NCBI RefSeq assembly: GCF_029227915.1
Contig: NC_079881.1
Span: 6,014,001-6,078,000 of the forward strand
Source: Hydractinia symbiolongicarpus
Lineage: Eukaryota > Cnidaria > Hydrozoa > Anthoathecata > Hydractiniidae
DNA: 64,000 nt
Reading direction: 5' to 3'
The position numbers and the translations under genes were made by a program. The notes under the pieces are model-generated. The model did no database searches. It was given only the letters and a program-made list of their open reading frames with translations, and was not told where the DNA came from. This document shows, in pieces, positions 10,386 to 23,000 of the stretch (position 1 is its first letter; every line of letters starts with the position of its first letter).

Positions 10386-12884
10386 GCGCCAAAGTTAGTG
10401 ACCGCAGGGTCTACTTAAAATAGATTGCAAGAGTAAAACAAAATATTTATTGTATTTGAAGTAAAGTAAATATTAATTAATGTATAAATGAAATAAAGTT
10501 TTTTTATTGTTAAAAGTCGTTGTTATTAGCAAACAATACCTTAAAATAATATAGCTAGAGGAAGTTATGGTCACATTTCGTCAATAAATCGAGTGTTTTG
10601 TAACCAAACATAACATGAACGGAATGTAAAAAACCGAACAATGGGTTTGGTAAGGTATTAGCAAACACAATTGTGTTCTGTAGATTATCAATCGGTTTAG
10701 TCACTTGAGTTGAGTCTCCAGCGATGTTTTTTTTTCTACCACCGCATTAACTTTAGAAAGGGGAGGGGGGTCTTACATTCTTTTTGTAATAAAAGAAGGT
10801 TCCGCAAAAAAAAAAGAAAAAAAAGAAAAAAGAAAATAAGAAAAGAAAGCGTAGAAAAAGAAAAGTTGGCAGAATTAAATGTTCAAACTTTTGTTGTCGT
10901 CTTTAGATGGCGGGAATTTTCTTGAATAAATCTTAATAAGAATAATCTACCCTGAAACTTCGCTAATACACACACAGTTACGAAAAGACAGAGATATTAA
11001 GTATCTAAATTAACTTTCAGTCAATGCCATTCTTCCTTCAATCAATAGACTCTTAAAATAGCTCTCACATGTCGACCTAAAAACGAGTAAACAATTCTTA
11101 AAATATTTTTCTTTGTTGTTTGTTCATTTTGCTAAATGCAAATAAAATTAGTTAAAAATCTATGAAACATTAGGAATGTGTAGATATTGGTATATTAATT
11201 CTTTAATACCATCCCCCGGACAGATATTATACATACCACATCAAGAGCATTCTTTTTCCTTATATGTAACCAACCCCCTGTGATCAGAATATATATTGAA
11301 ATCAGCTATAAAAGTAATGTTATTGCAACGGGGGTTTACAACATTATAGATCTTGAAATTGATGTTGTTTTACGAAAGTAGGTGCTCAAAAAAACTACGC
11401 TACTGAATTTTCTTTCGGCAACAAACATAAGAGGGAAACATTGACACAAGTTGAAGAAATTTTTAAACTTTATTTTAACGTAAGTAATAAAGTGCTTTAT
11501 TTTTTGCTTTTTCTAAAAAAAATTTGCGACAACAAATTCGCGAATGAGCAAATTTTACTGTGGTTCGGCTCAACGTTTTTGCGTATATAATAAATAAGTC
11601 AATAAAAAATATATTTAGTTGATATTGTAGATTTCGACTTCTAAAGTTAAATGGCAAGTTTTTGTTTCATATGCTCTATTTACAAAAAAGTTCATTTCCT
11701 AAATAAGTATTCGGGCGAAACATTCAAATTCAAACTAAGCATTGATAAATGACAGCCAGGCGTACGAATGGATTTGACGATATTTATTTTGTCACATGAT
11801 TGTTTTTTTGATAGAATTTTTTGTTTTAACCGATCAGGAATATAAATTTTTTATCTAAACTTTATACACAATTTATTTGCAGAAAAAACAGCGGTCGTTA
11901 CAATGCACAAGCAGATTTATATATTCAGCACGCATAAATTTTGGTGTAAGTCACCGACGTTTCAATTACGCTCCATATTATGTAGCTAGTTGTTCCGCCT
12001 CTGAGCACATCTCTCTCCTGCATGTTTTAGGATTAGCGTCAAATTTCATCAGTTTCTCACGAAGTCGTTTTTCGTTAAGTAAAAACAATTGTTTCATATA
12101 AATAAAACACAATCCAAAGAACAACAGTAACATAATAGCTCATAATGTCTGGCGTGATATTTGATAAGATTTGAAAAAAACGAATCTATTAACAAGTTTC
12201 AGTGTCTAAACTTTTTATGAAAGGAACAGGAAAAGACACGCAAGCAAAGAATATGAAATCTATAAATTAAAACAAGGTTCAATTTGTGATAAGAAGCAGG
12301 AAAAGTTTTGAATGGAACGGTAAGAAAAGACTGTTTTAAAACTACATTATTTCCTTAGTCTAACTTTAACTTAGGCTAACATTTTGGTCGCGTTTTGAGA
12401 TTTTCTTTGATTTTACTAAAGATACAGTTCTGTGGACAAATAGATACGTTTGTAAACTTTCTCCGTAATTTGGGATTTATTTATTTATCATTTATTTTAT
12501 TTATTATTATTATTTTTTGTTTAGCTCATTCGAAAAAAATATGAAATAATGCAGTTTCGCTATCGACAAGAACCACTTTGTACATAGTGCAGTTTCGCTT
12601 TTGACAGAATCCACTTTGTACATAGCCACTTAAGTGCTCTCTACAAAAACCACAACGAAAAAAATTCATTCAGTTTAATCACCATTAAATGTTTTTGTTT
12701 CGCATTTTTCATGAGAGCGTCTAAACAGATGTGCTTATTTTTGTTACACTTTTTTAGCCTTGAATGTTCCTTCCTTTAAAAAATTGAAAAAAATTTACCC
12801 CCACCTGCTGTTGTTTTTTTTAAAAATTCTTTTTTTGCTATGCTGCATGGTTATGATACTTTGTTAGTTTTTTTATTTAGCTGT

Positions 12885-13350
12885 CATCAGGCACCTGTAT
12901 GCCTAATATTTAAGTCCTATACCTCTCAGAGCTTTAAATATTGGCTATTACTCGAAACAACCTCTAAAAATCTCTATGAAATCCTTATAATTGAGAAAAT
13001 TAGTAACTTTTATTAGGATTATCCTTAGGACATGATTTCGTCAAGGAAAATCTCTCTGGAAATTTTGGTCACGTGAATAATCCGATTACCCGACTTTTTC
13101 AGATTTTACCCGAAATCGGGGAAAAACGGATTTTCAGGCAATTTTTAACCTTATGCATGCAAACTATGTAAAAACCAGTTATTCAGAAACTTCCGATGAC
13201 GTCACAGTAAAAGTGCTGACATAAGCAAAAATTTATTGCGGCCATTTTGTTTCTTTTATGACGTACTATAAAGTGTGCCAATTTTGATTCAAATCCGGCC
13301 CCGTGTCATAATAAGTTTGAAATACCCCGGATCGAATAGGGTTAATACAT
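12885..13350. repeat. Dispersed repeat, second copy at ~54420-54960
   Basis: Shared words in the same order include ctgtcat/cagctat, tatacctc(t/c)cagagc, tggctattactcgaaac and, further on, gatgacgtca-like words and attttacccgaaa. The two copies are diverged and I could not define their ends. Confidence 0.45.
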
Positions 13351-13428
13351 TCTTGGCATCAACGTTCTTATAAACTTCCTCCTATAAAAATTATAAAACA
13401 ATATATATAATATAATACAATATAATAA

Positions 13429-13855
13429 TCTATATAATAATACGCCAGTTCCGTGTGTCTGTAACAGGCAAAGTGGATGTGTTGTTTTTTCTAAAGAAAC
13501 AGCCGCGGTAACATGTCACTTTTGCTAAACTTTTATTTTCATTCTGTCTTTTGTGTGCTTTTTCAAATTGATTTAAAATTTTTGTTATAAAAAAGTCACG
13601 GTTAATTTATTTTATTGTTCTCATAAAAACCTTTGTGTAACTATGTAAACTTTATTACACAAAAGTCACGGGTAATTAATTTTTATTATTCCCTTAAGCA
13701 CGTGTCTATTGTCTACTGTTATATGAAAAACATTGATTTTATTTATTCCCGCTTGAATGAAATTAACAACAAAACGTTTTGACGAAAAGAACAATGAATT
13801 TCGTTGTTTTTCATTCGATATCTATAGTAGATTTTTCCACGGGACTAAATACTAG
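13429..13855 (+). mobile_element. Possible Helitron-like non-autonomous element
   Basis: It begins TCTATATAATAATACGCC, like the 5' ends of the clear elements at 58572 and 29622, and ends tttttccacgggactaaatactag, like their 3' ends (CTAG terminus). The 3' stem is weak and the element is longer than the others, with an internal duplicated segment around 'aaaagtcacggttaat'. The call rests on the two termini only. Confidence 0.35.
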
Positions 13856-14213
13856 TATATAATAATATAAAATAACGTGTATTAATCCGCGTCAACGGTC
13901 TCATCGTAAAAATAAAGCAACAGTTGTGAAGTCACTATCTTTTTTCAATTATTTTCTTTTCCCTATTCATACGAGAAACCAGCAAATACCAATATTCTAA
14001 AAATTATAAAATAACTATCAATGGATTTCCTTTGTCTTTTGTTAAATTAACAGTAATTAACAAAAATGTTACTTTTCATATTATACTTTCGACCACATGT
14101 TTTGTGCAGTTTCTAGAAAATTGTTTTTTTGCTTCCAATTTGAGTGGAAAAAACTTCAATGGTTATTTACACAATATGTTTGAAATTTTTATTTTTATTT
14201 TATTTTAAAGGTA

Positions 14214-15908
14214 ATGGGAGATCAGTCGCGTCCGCTATCAGGAGTGCTTCATCATGCAATAGCTACAGGTGACATCAGTAAAGTTGAGGCGTTACTTAAA
14301 CAGGGCGTTTGCGCCAACGCCCCGATTCACTTAAAAGGGAATTTATTCGACGCAGTTAATCGCAGGAGCATGACTAATTCGATTAGTTCACGACAGAGCA
14401 CGACAGGATCTGTGCTTGATCCGATAAACGAAAGCACACCGCAAGTTGAAGTAAAATGCGAAACGAAATTAAGCAAAACAGATATCGAGGATGACTTAAT
14501 CAAATCGGGTGATGAAGAAGAACATGTTGAAGGTGACGTGACGGATTATTTAAAGAACAGTCAAGACGATAATGATGGCGAGAAAATGAACAGCAACAAA
14601 GAGATGATAGATGATGAAAGTTTGCAAGACGCTGAGGATATCATTAACAGTTTAACACCACAGCCTGTAACTACTTTTGAGGTTGATCAAAACGATAACA
14701 ATAATCGTAAAAGTATTGCAGACGTAATTGATGAGAAACTCAATGATGATAACGAGACTTTGATAGAACGTAATGCTTCGATTAAGAAAACGACGGCAAC
14801 CGACTCAAATGTCATATGTGTGGACGGCATTTGTGAAGAAAAACCGAAAAAGCTTTTACCACGAATCAAACGAAAGATTTCGATTAAATGGAGAAAGCCA
14901 AAGAAGGAGGAGAAGGAGGGTGATGATGTGGACGACGACGATATGTTGTATGAGAATATGCCGACGGCTGTTAATGTCGACGACGAACAATTAAATGAAA
15001 ATTACGAAGGCATTGCATTTTTTGATGCTGTCCGAGACGGTATGGACATGATAGTTCAAACTTTGCTCGAGACAAGTAATAACTACCAACTCGATGAACC
15101 AGACGAAGATGGCTTCACACCAGCAATGCAAGCAGCTTGGCATGGCCAAAAAGATTGTTTACAAATCCTGTTGGATCACGGGGCAAATATTACACAAGCA
15201 AACGCCACTGGTTGTACTGCGGCGCATTTTGCTGCCGGCCAAGGCCACCTTGAATGTTTAAAAATGCTTATTGAGGATGGTGATATAGACGTGGATACAA
15301 GAACAAAATTTGGAGCTACGGCTTTAATACTAGCAGCAAAAGGCGGCCACACTGAATGTGTTGAATTTCTGTTGGAACATAAAGCTGACCCAAACATACA
15401 ATACCGTGGCAATCAAAACTCCCTCCTTTTTGCTGCCGGTAATGGACATTATGACTGCATACAAGCTCTCATGAAATGGAATGTACATTTAGATCAACCA
15501 AATTCACAGGGCGTAACATCTCTGATGAGGGCAGTTCAACAGGGTCACATTACAACTGTTGTATTACTTATAGACAGTGGCGCAAATTTGGATATGCAAG
15601 ATGTTACTGGCAGAACTGCCGCCCACTTTGCTGTTGAACATAATAACACAAAAGCTTTAAAACTTTTACTGCAAGCAGGCGCTATTCACGATAAGAAAAC
15701 GAAGGGCGGCAGTACGCCATTAAACTATGCTGAACGGTTCCAAAACGCAAAATGTAGCGAGTTACTAGAGCAGCATATAAAAACATTGAAAGAAAAAGCT
15801 GTGATTGAACGCGAGGTTGAGATGCAACGAGTGAAAGAAGAACAAACAACTACATGTATGTTATTCAAAAATATATTTCGACGCAAAGCAAGGAGTAAAA
15901 ATGTTTAA
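14214..15908 (+). CDS. Ankyrin-repeat protein with long acidic linker (564 aa)
   Basis: The frame is a single uninterrupted exon from MGDQSRPLSG to a TAA at 15906-15908. Residues ~9-35 resemble one ankyrin repeat. Residues ~75-205 are acidic and low-complexity, hence probably disordered. Residues ~212-240 are strongly basic (RIKRKISIKWRKPKK). About eight ankyrin repeats follow (residues ~262-522), with typical TPAMQAAWHGQ, TAAHFAAGQGH and TALILAAKGGH helices. The tail is a short charged helix (~525-550) and a basic end, NIFRRKARSKNV. Ankyrin stacks bind other proteins; nothing here indicates an enzyme or a membrane segment. The partner and orthologue are unknown to me. The ATG follows a possible splice acceptor by three bases, so a 5'UTR intron is likely. 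It converges on the ligase gene. Confidence 0.9.
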   Translation: MGDQSRPLSGVLHHAIATGDISKVEALLKQGVCANAPIHLKGNLFDAVNRRSMTNSISSRQSTTGSVLDPINESTPQVEVKCETKLSKTDIEDDLIKSGDEEEHVEGDVTDYLKNSQDDNDGEKMNSNKEMIDDESLQDAEDIINSLTPQPVTTFEVDQNDNNNRKSIADVIDEKLNDDNETLIERNASIKKTTATDSNVICVDGICEEKPKKLLPRIKRKISIKWRKPKKEEKEGDDVDDDDMLYENMPTAVNVDDEQLNENYEGIAFFDAVRDGMDMIVQTLLETSNNYQLDEPDEDGFTPAMQAAWHGQKDCLQILLDHGANITQANATGCTAAHFAAGQGHLECLKMLIEDGDIDVDTRTKFGATALILAAKGGHTECVEFLLEHKADPNIQYRGNQNSLLFAAGNGHYDCIQALMKWNVHLDQPNSQGVTSLMRAVQQGHITTVVLLIDSGANLDMQDVTGRTAAHFAVEHNNTKALKLLLQAGAIHDKKTKGGSTPLNYAERFQNAKCSELLEQHIKTLKEKAVIEREVEMQRVKEEQTTTCMLFKNIFRRKARSKNV

Positions 15909-17069
15909 AAAGAAACACTCTCCTAGGTTTACTGGCGACGTAGGAATATTTTGAGATCATATAAGGGAAGGAGGAGCTTGCTATGTTTCATTTTTGATGT
16001 GATAACATAAAATGTATGAATTGGTTAAGTCCGTCATGATTCTTAAGTTTTTTCTAAACTTTGAAAGATGAGAACTTTGCAATTTACATACATATACTTA
16101 CAAAAAATGATGCATTATTTTTTATAAACTTGCTTGCTCGTCATTTTTGGTGAAGTTTTAAAATGTGCCAGGAAACCTTGAAAAACCTGTTGATAAAATG
16201 TATATAGGCGTTAATATATCTTTTGTTAAATATATCGAAAAAATGTTGTTATAGAAAAAGCATCAGATGTTTTTTTGTAAGAAAATGTTTTTTAGTCACC
16301 CCCTTATCTACTCGTTCTCAGCGAAGACAGGAGAAAATAGTAGAGAGAAATCCTTGCGCAGAAACGTTTGGCGTTTTTTTTTTCTCAAGTGTTATCTGGA
16401 AGAGAGAGATATGATGACTTGATTAAAAACATAAGTATGCATACTTTTTGTCCCTTTAACGAATGGTGGGTAATTTTTTTAAAAACAACGAAGTTAAGCT
16501 AATATTCTCCGCAAAACGTGTACGACAGGATTTAAGCATATATTGACGTTGCATCACCACAAGACTAACTACTTCTTTGCTAGTAACAGGTTTTATTCTT
16601 GCGTCTAATCATTTTTATGGTTTCGCAAATTCTTAGCGTAGCTTATTGGCAAATATAAATCCTCGCAAAATGTAATAGAGGGGGCTGCTCTAACTTTATT
16701 TTCTATTACCACATCGCTTCGTACTAAATAAACTAACTACAAAATGAGAAACTTAACTGTACATTGAAAACTGACAAATCTGTAGCAACAACTCGGACTT
16801 ATTATGGAGAACATCGCATATAAAACTTACATTAACAATATATTTTAAATTCAGAGATTTGCGTACAAGAAAACATGTACAGAGAGTTGCATTTAAATGG
16901 TATAAATAGGAACGTCTTTTTCTTACAATGGCGCTTCTTTTCTTCTTGATTTTTTTTTCAGACGTTAGCGCGTAATTCTTGCTCGGAGTTTTTATGCGAT
17001 TTCAGCGATTTAATCCTTCGGAGGAAACCACAACTAATGCACTCCTCCACGGAGGTCTATTTCTTAGAG
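15909..17069. other. Intergenic between convergent genes
   Basis: This is AT-rich DNA between the ends of the ankyrin gene (+) and the ligase gene (-). I see no coding sequence on either strand; it presumably holds the 3'UTRs of both genes. Confidence 0.5.
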
Positions 17070-20000
17070 TTAGTAAAACTGGTCATCGTCTTCTGCTTTC
17101 TTACCTTCGTTGGCGTTTTGAATTTGCTGCTGGCTGTTGTAGAATTGAGCGACCTATAAAAAAATTTAACAACAGATATCGCTTAACAACATATGTAAAA
17201 TATGATATGTCAGGGTGCTTGCCAAATCTTTTTAAACTTTTACAGGTTTTCAAATGTTTTTACTTTTTAGCTATTCTTCAAGGTGTATAGCTATAAATGC
17301 CACATTTTAAGTTTCTTAATCACACAAGCACCGGATAATACCTAGCATCAATCAAGGCGAATTGAGAAAGTCCAAAAAATTGCATTACCAAGCAATCAAA
17401 CTTATGAAAAGGGATGTATTACTACGGGACAACGCACACAGAAATGACTTTTATAAACAGGCAGATAGGCCGCTAAAAATACATTTACAGGAGAAAAAAT
17501 CAACTCACCTGATTAGCCGAGGTGGCTTCTTCTGGTTTTTTATCCTCTCGAACACGTAAAAATCGCGGAAATCGTAACGAGATTCCTTTATGGGGATCCA
17601 CCTAAAAAAACGGATGCGTAGAAACAGTGTTTTCGTCTGTCAAAAAAATAAAAACAAGTAAGAATACAAAAAAATAAAAAAATAAAAACACAATAAAATA
17701 AAATAAAAAAATGCTTCTAAAAAAATTAACTATTCCTTCAACTTTATGAGAACGAAAGTAGAAAATATATATTTATTGAAATAAATTCCCTAGAAAGTTT
17801 TAAAAAAGTAAATATTTATGAAAGTATAATCATTGCATTGGTGAGCCCATCTTTGTGAAGAAAGCAGTGAAAATTTAGAAGAACAAGACCTGAAAATTTC
17901 ATTTCGCGACTTGAAAATTCGACAGAAGTTAAAAGTTTGTAGAAAACAAAAATAAAGCTTGCAGAAAAAAAAAAAGATATCTTACAATTCCCATGGCAGC
18001 TTTGTGAACTGGGGATATTGAAAGATCAGCAGCTCGTACTTCCCAAACCTAAAGACAATAAAACAAATCAATAATACCCTTGTTTTTCAAATTCACTTAA
18101 CTTGCAGGGTGTTTGGTACTCTTTACACAAAGGATACCACATTACACAAAATTGACATCAGTAACGCCATGACTGTATGAGATCACAGTATTCAGACTTC
18201 TTTGCTTTTATTCAAGATTTGAGGATTAAGTACAGCGTAAAAATAATCCAAAACTACAAATTAAATTCTTATTGTATAAAAACCATACCCTTATGCTAAT
18301 GAAAAAATTCACACGTTGCTGCTCACAGTCAGACAAACAGACAGACACAGACAGAGACAAAGACAGACAGACAAAGACAGACAGACAGTCCTTTATACGT
18401 CGCATTTCATGTTTCCGTAGGACGACTTTTTACTCGCGCAAAATCAGAGACGGAATACGGATATTTTTAAAGGGAAACGGTTATTATTATAGACTAGTCG
18501 TTAACCCGTGAAAAGATCCACGAGTTCGCCCGTTAGCATGATTTAGGAGATAATTTTAACTTTGTGTTGTGTTGTGACTCTAAGTCCATGACTGAAAAGT
18601 TACGATTGAGGCACTAAAACTTATTATTCCACATAGTGAACATTTTATTTTCAAAGAAAAAAACCCCTATTTGTTCGAAACCTTCCCATGTTCGACAATT
18701 TTCGAATACAGCAACTACCATATACAACTAAAGAACTTTATCGCTGTCAGCATTGCGTTTAAACGTTCACGATAACAAGTTAAAGAAATCAGCCAGTTTA
18801 GGCACTTGTGTAGTTATACTGTGAAAAAAAAACACAACTAAATTCTGACAAAAAAAACCCTGGGAGATCGTACATGGTATGCATTAAGAAATTTATACAC
18901 TGTATACCAACAAAATAAATCTAAAAAAACTAACTGTAAGCCCGTGAAACATCTGCGGGAATTCGCCAGTCGCAGCAAAGTCGAAAAAATATATCGTATT
19001 TGTTAGTTTTCGCGTCTGGTTTATCATGACCTGGTCTTGTCAAACAGACATAATACGGCTAGACACAAACCTGAACAGCGTCGAACCAATGGTCTGGTTT
19101 TACGTTGTCACCATAACGATAGTAGGAACGAGGCTTCTCTATCACGTGATTTTTGAAGAACGTGGAGTGTGTTAACAGTTGTTCGTCTGAAAATCCAGTG
19201 CCTGTCTAAAAAAATGATAATAATGATATCTTTTCAACACTATCGGTAAACATAGCTTTTCTGTTTCTTTGACAATTCTGGATAAATATGTTAAGAAAGA
19301 AAAAATGTTTCCGACTGTCCAAAATGCTTCTCGTTCGACAGTACACATACAAATTCATTCATGTTACAAATCACAAATCGACCTCTCTGTAATTTTAATG
19401 CTAACGTCGAGTAGAAAGCTCTTAGGAGAATCTTCTTGAAAAAAATTAGGAAAAAGGAAGTTTTAGTACACAAACTTGTTTTTTTAAGTGTACTTATTGT
19501 ATTTCAGATGCATTGACACAAAAATATCTCATAAAGTTCTACCATGAAAAAGAAACATTTAAATCAGTCTAACTTTTTTTTAAATTTTTATAGTGGCGTG
19601 GATATAAAAAGCGATTTTTTCTAGTAAAATTTCAGCTTTGTATTGTCATGATTTTGTTCTTATTTTAAAGCCATTCCCAGCCCTATTGTTCTTACAAAAT
19701 TATTCTTATAACACACCTTGCATATGGATTGATATTCTTCATTTTCCTCATCGTAACAAGCTAGCAAATATCCGCCATATTTTCCCGTTCGTTTACCGGT
19801 GCCATGGTAGCCTCCAATTACCACCAAATCAAGAGTATCACCCACTCCCTCAAGATAGTCTTTCTTGAGCTACAAGCATTGAATGAAATTTTTTAGAATA
19901 TATATATATATATGAAGTTGTCCTTTTACTTCATATTTTGAATAAATAAAAACGCATGCTTAGATATTTTTTGCACAAACACAATTATATTTATTGTTCT

Positions 20001-23000
20001 AGTTTCTTTAATTTCTTTTCAAAGAGCTGAGGTCGTTTACATGAAATTAGCGATAAACTTAAGATGGAATTTGACTGAATAGATTGGCCCTAGCAGCGAG
20101 TAACTAGTCCTTTTAAATACACACCGTATTAACCTAACTTGTCAGGTAGCTTGTAACGGAGGAATTAACGTACCTTCAACCAGTTATGTGATCTTCTTGC
20201 GATTTCATATGTGGCGTCTACGTCTAATGTTTTCACCATCAAACCCTCGCAGTTTCCTATAAAGGGAAGTTTTCTAACGCTTTATTTTATAAATTGATGA
20301 AACTAAATGTCTAGTGGAACAGGTTTTTGAAATACTAAACGTTTAACGACTATTTCTGCCTTACAATTTGCTCTCTCTGAAACATAAGTATAACCCTATT
20401 AATGCTAAGAAAATAACTACTGCACACCATTGCCACCTACTCAACCCACACTTCACACTCTACACCACCACCATTCACAACTGAAGAACACTAAACACTA
20501 TAAACCGTCACCGTTTGAAACAGAATAAACCGTTGGTATTCATATGACCAATCACACAACCACTATACAACCTCGCCATCTATGGATATCAACCTTTGTA
20601 AAATTAACGTTGTGTCATACCTTGAATAGATTCCTCTAAAAACTCTGAAATCTCATCTGTATCCGATGACGTTTTTGAAGTGGCAAACACAAACTCCTAA
20701 AGCAAAAAAAAACCCCAAAACAAATCAACTTTACGACAATATAATTAGCTTGATCAACTTTTACCTTTTGGTAGGCAAACTAGTCTATTTGAGCAGTGTG
20801 TCAGAAGAAATCCATAGATAAATCAAATCTTTGTTAGGAATGAGAAAGCGCAATTAAATAAAAAGATTGTACTCCTTAACTTGCACATATTATCATACTC
20901 TTAGATTTGCCCATTTTATAAATTAAATAGAGCTTCATTTTATTCGATATTTTCCAAATTATTTTAAAACAGTAGAAGATTGATGACATCGAATAGTAAC
21001 ATACTTTGACATCACTGACAAAAAAACAAAAAGATAATGTGACATGCTTCCTACCCCTTCAATTTCCTCGAAAGCGTCTCGAAGTAGTTCTCTTCTTTCT
21101 TTGAAAGGTCTCCTCACAAGTGACTAAGGATACAACAACGAAAACATACTTTTAAATAGTTTAACTTAATTTTACATTTTCATCATTTCAAATTTTCCAC
21201 CTTTTTAAAAAAACCAGTGAAAATCAACAAGAGACGTTTTCTTTACTTAAATGAATCAAATTTTGCTTGAGTTAGTTCTGTTTCAAGCATAAAGTCATTT
21301 TTCCAAGTCAGACAAAATCAGTAGCACAAAATTTTTTGTCGCTACAAGCCTCAGTTGTTTTAGTCCTATTTTAAGCCATCCTTACAAATCAGACAAAACA
21401 AGTAGCGTAGAAAATCTTTTTGTTACACGTCTCAGTTTTTGTGTAGCTGTGTAGCTAGTTACTTCTGTGACACGTCTCAGTTTTTGTGTAGCTAGTTACT
21501 TCTGTGACACGTCTCAGTTTTTGTGTAGCTGTGTAGCTAGCTACTTCTGTGATAGTACTACTTCATAGATTGAAATACTGTGACATTTGAACAATTAAAT
21601 ATTTCATGTCACACTTGCTAACATAGGGGCTCATTGGTGAACAGGTGCACTTCACAGTTTCTTTAAAAGAATACGAAATTTAGGATTTTAAAGGATAATC
21701 AAAGAAAACCTCACAGTAGACTTACCTCTCCATTTAAATAAAGCAGATCGAATGCATAAACGCAAACTTGCACTTTTATCTCATTTGCATCAACATCCTA
21801 CAAATAAAAAAACAAAAAAAAACGGGTTCTTGCAGCATCAAACCTCAAAATTTTATATATATTATGCAGCTGAAACTATAAAGGTACGAGTCTATGATAT
21901 TGATTTTGTTAACTCAAATATGCCTGACTTCCTTAACCATTTCCTTCATTTCACCAATTTTCACAAGTTCCACTATAATTTCAACATTTGCTTGTGTTTT
22001 AAGCCTGGTATGTCAATCTGTGCAATAATCTGCTAACATTTGTTCATAAAAAAATACACCATTTAAAAGAACACTGACCTTCTTTTTCCTTGTTGTCAGA
22101 ACTTGAAAGGGTAGAATTTGTTTCTTTTCTTTGTCCCAAGCAACTGATTCAGTGTCAATAATACACGATTTAACATGTGATTTCATCACCTATGACATAT
22201 TGGGACTAACATATTGTATATCAACAACGCTTTAAACCTTAAGTATGTTTAAATACAAGTGGTATGATAAATATAAACTAATCACTTCAGCTTAATAGAC
22301 TAACTACCGTGACTTATTGCATTTGCTTTTCCAAGGGATGAATACGTAAGCAATAACTTTACTCTCTCTTAATACTTACTTAAACAGAACTACAATAGTG
22401 CAGTGTTTTTATTAAAAACTGAAATAAAAACGAAAAGAAGAAAGCTTTCTTTGTTTTTCTGGCTGTTCTTAATTTTGTTTAGTATGTCTGAACCTTCAAA
22501 CTTCGGTTAGGAAAGACAACCAGCCAGTGAAACTTACGTTGGGCATCCTAGATATAATATCCGGATATTTAGTGGTATTATTTTCTTGGTTCCGGCTGAA
22601 AACATGTATCTTGCCATTCTCAAGCACGTGGATTTGAGCGCGTTCACCATCGTATTTGTATTCACAAGTAAATTCTGCATTATCAAATCTTTTCAAAACT
22701 TCGCCAATTCCTTTAGTAGGATGCGCCAACATGGGTTTTAATGGAATTCCTAAATATAGAAGTAGTTATTAGATGCAAAAAAAAACGCCAGGACAATATT
22801 ATTTATTTCCAAACAAATACCAATACCAATTCCAATACTGAAATGAACTTTAACTTGGACTAATACTATATTTCAATGAGTAGTAAGGTAAAGATTGAAA
22901 ACATTAACATTTATTCAGTCTCTTTGGGAAACACACCAACAACATTCAGATTAGTACCTGGTGTTATATGACATGTTTCAGGTAGTTTTTTCCATCCAGC

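Larger units (their letters stand above)
10386..14213. other. Intergenic, repeats only
   Basis: No supported coding sequence. The stretch contains an A-rich tract (10805-10860), a two-copy tandem with the words gcagtttcgct and ccactttgtacatag (12550-12625), a dispersed repeat (12885-13350) and a possible Helitron-like element (13429-13855). The last ~150 bases before the ankyrin gene include a pyrimidine/T-rich run ending in AAAG at 14213, compatible with the 3' splice site of a 5'UTR intron. Confidence 0.5.

Noticed and set aside
17100-17105. GTAAG donor after NANE in the last ligase exon
   Set aside because: Reading through gives [12 protein letters not shown] and a stop, matching the acidic C-terminal end of the family, so the exon is terminal and the site is not used.
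16979-17290. 103-codon plus-strand frame
   Set aside because: It is antisense to the terminal ligase exon (17153-17070), which has clear family similarity.
18331-18390. (GACA)n tract as a CRISPR-like or regulatory array
   Set aside because: It is a simple microsatellite that occurs within the Helitron-like family; no spacer structure is present.
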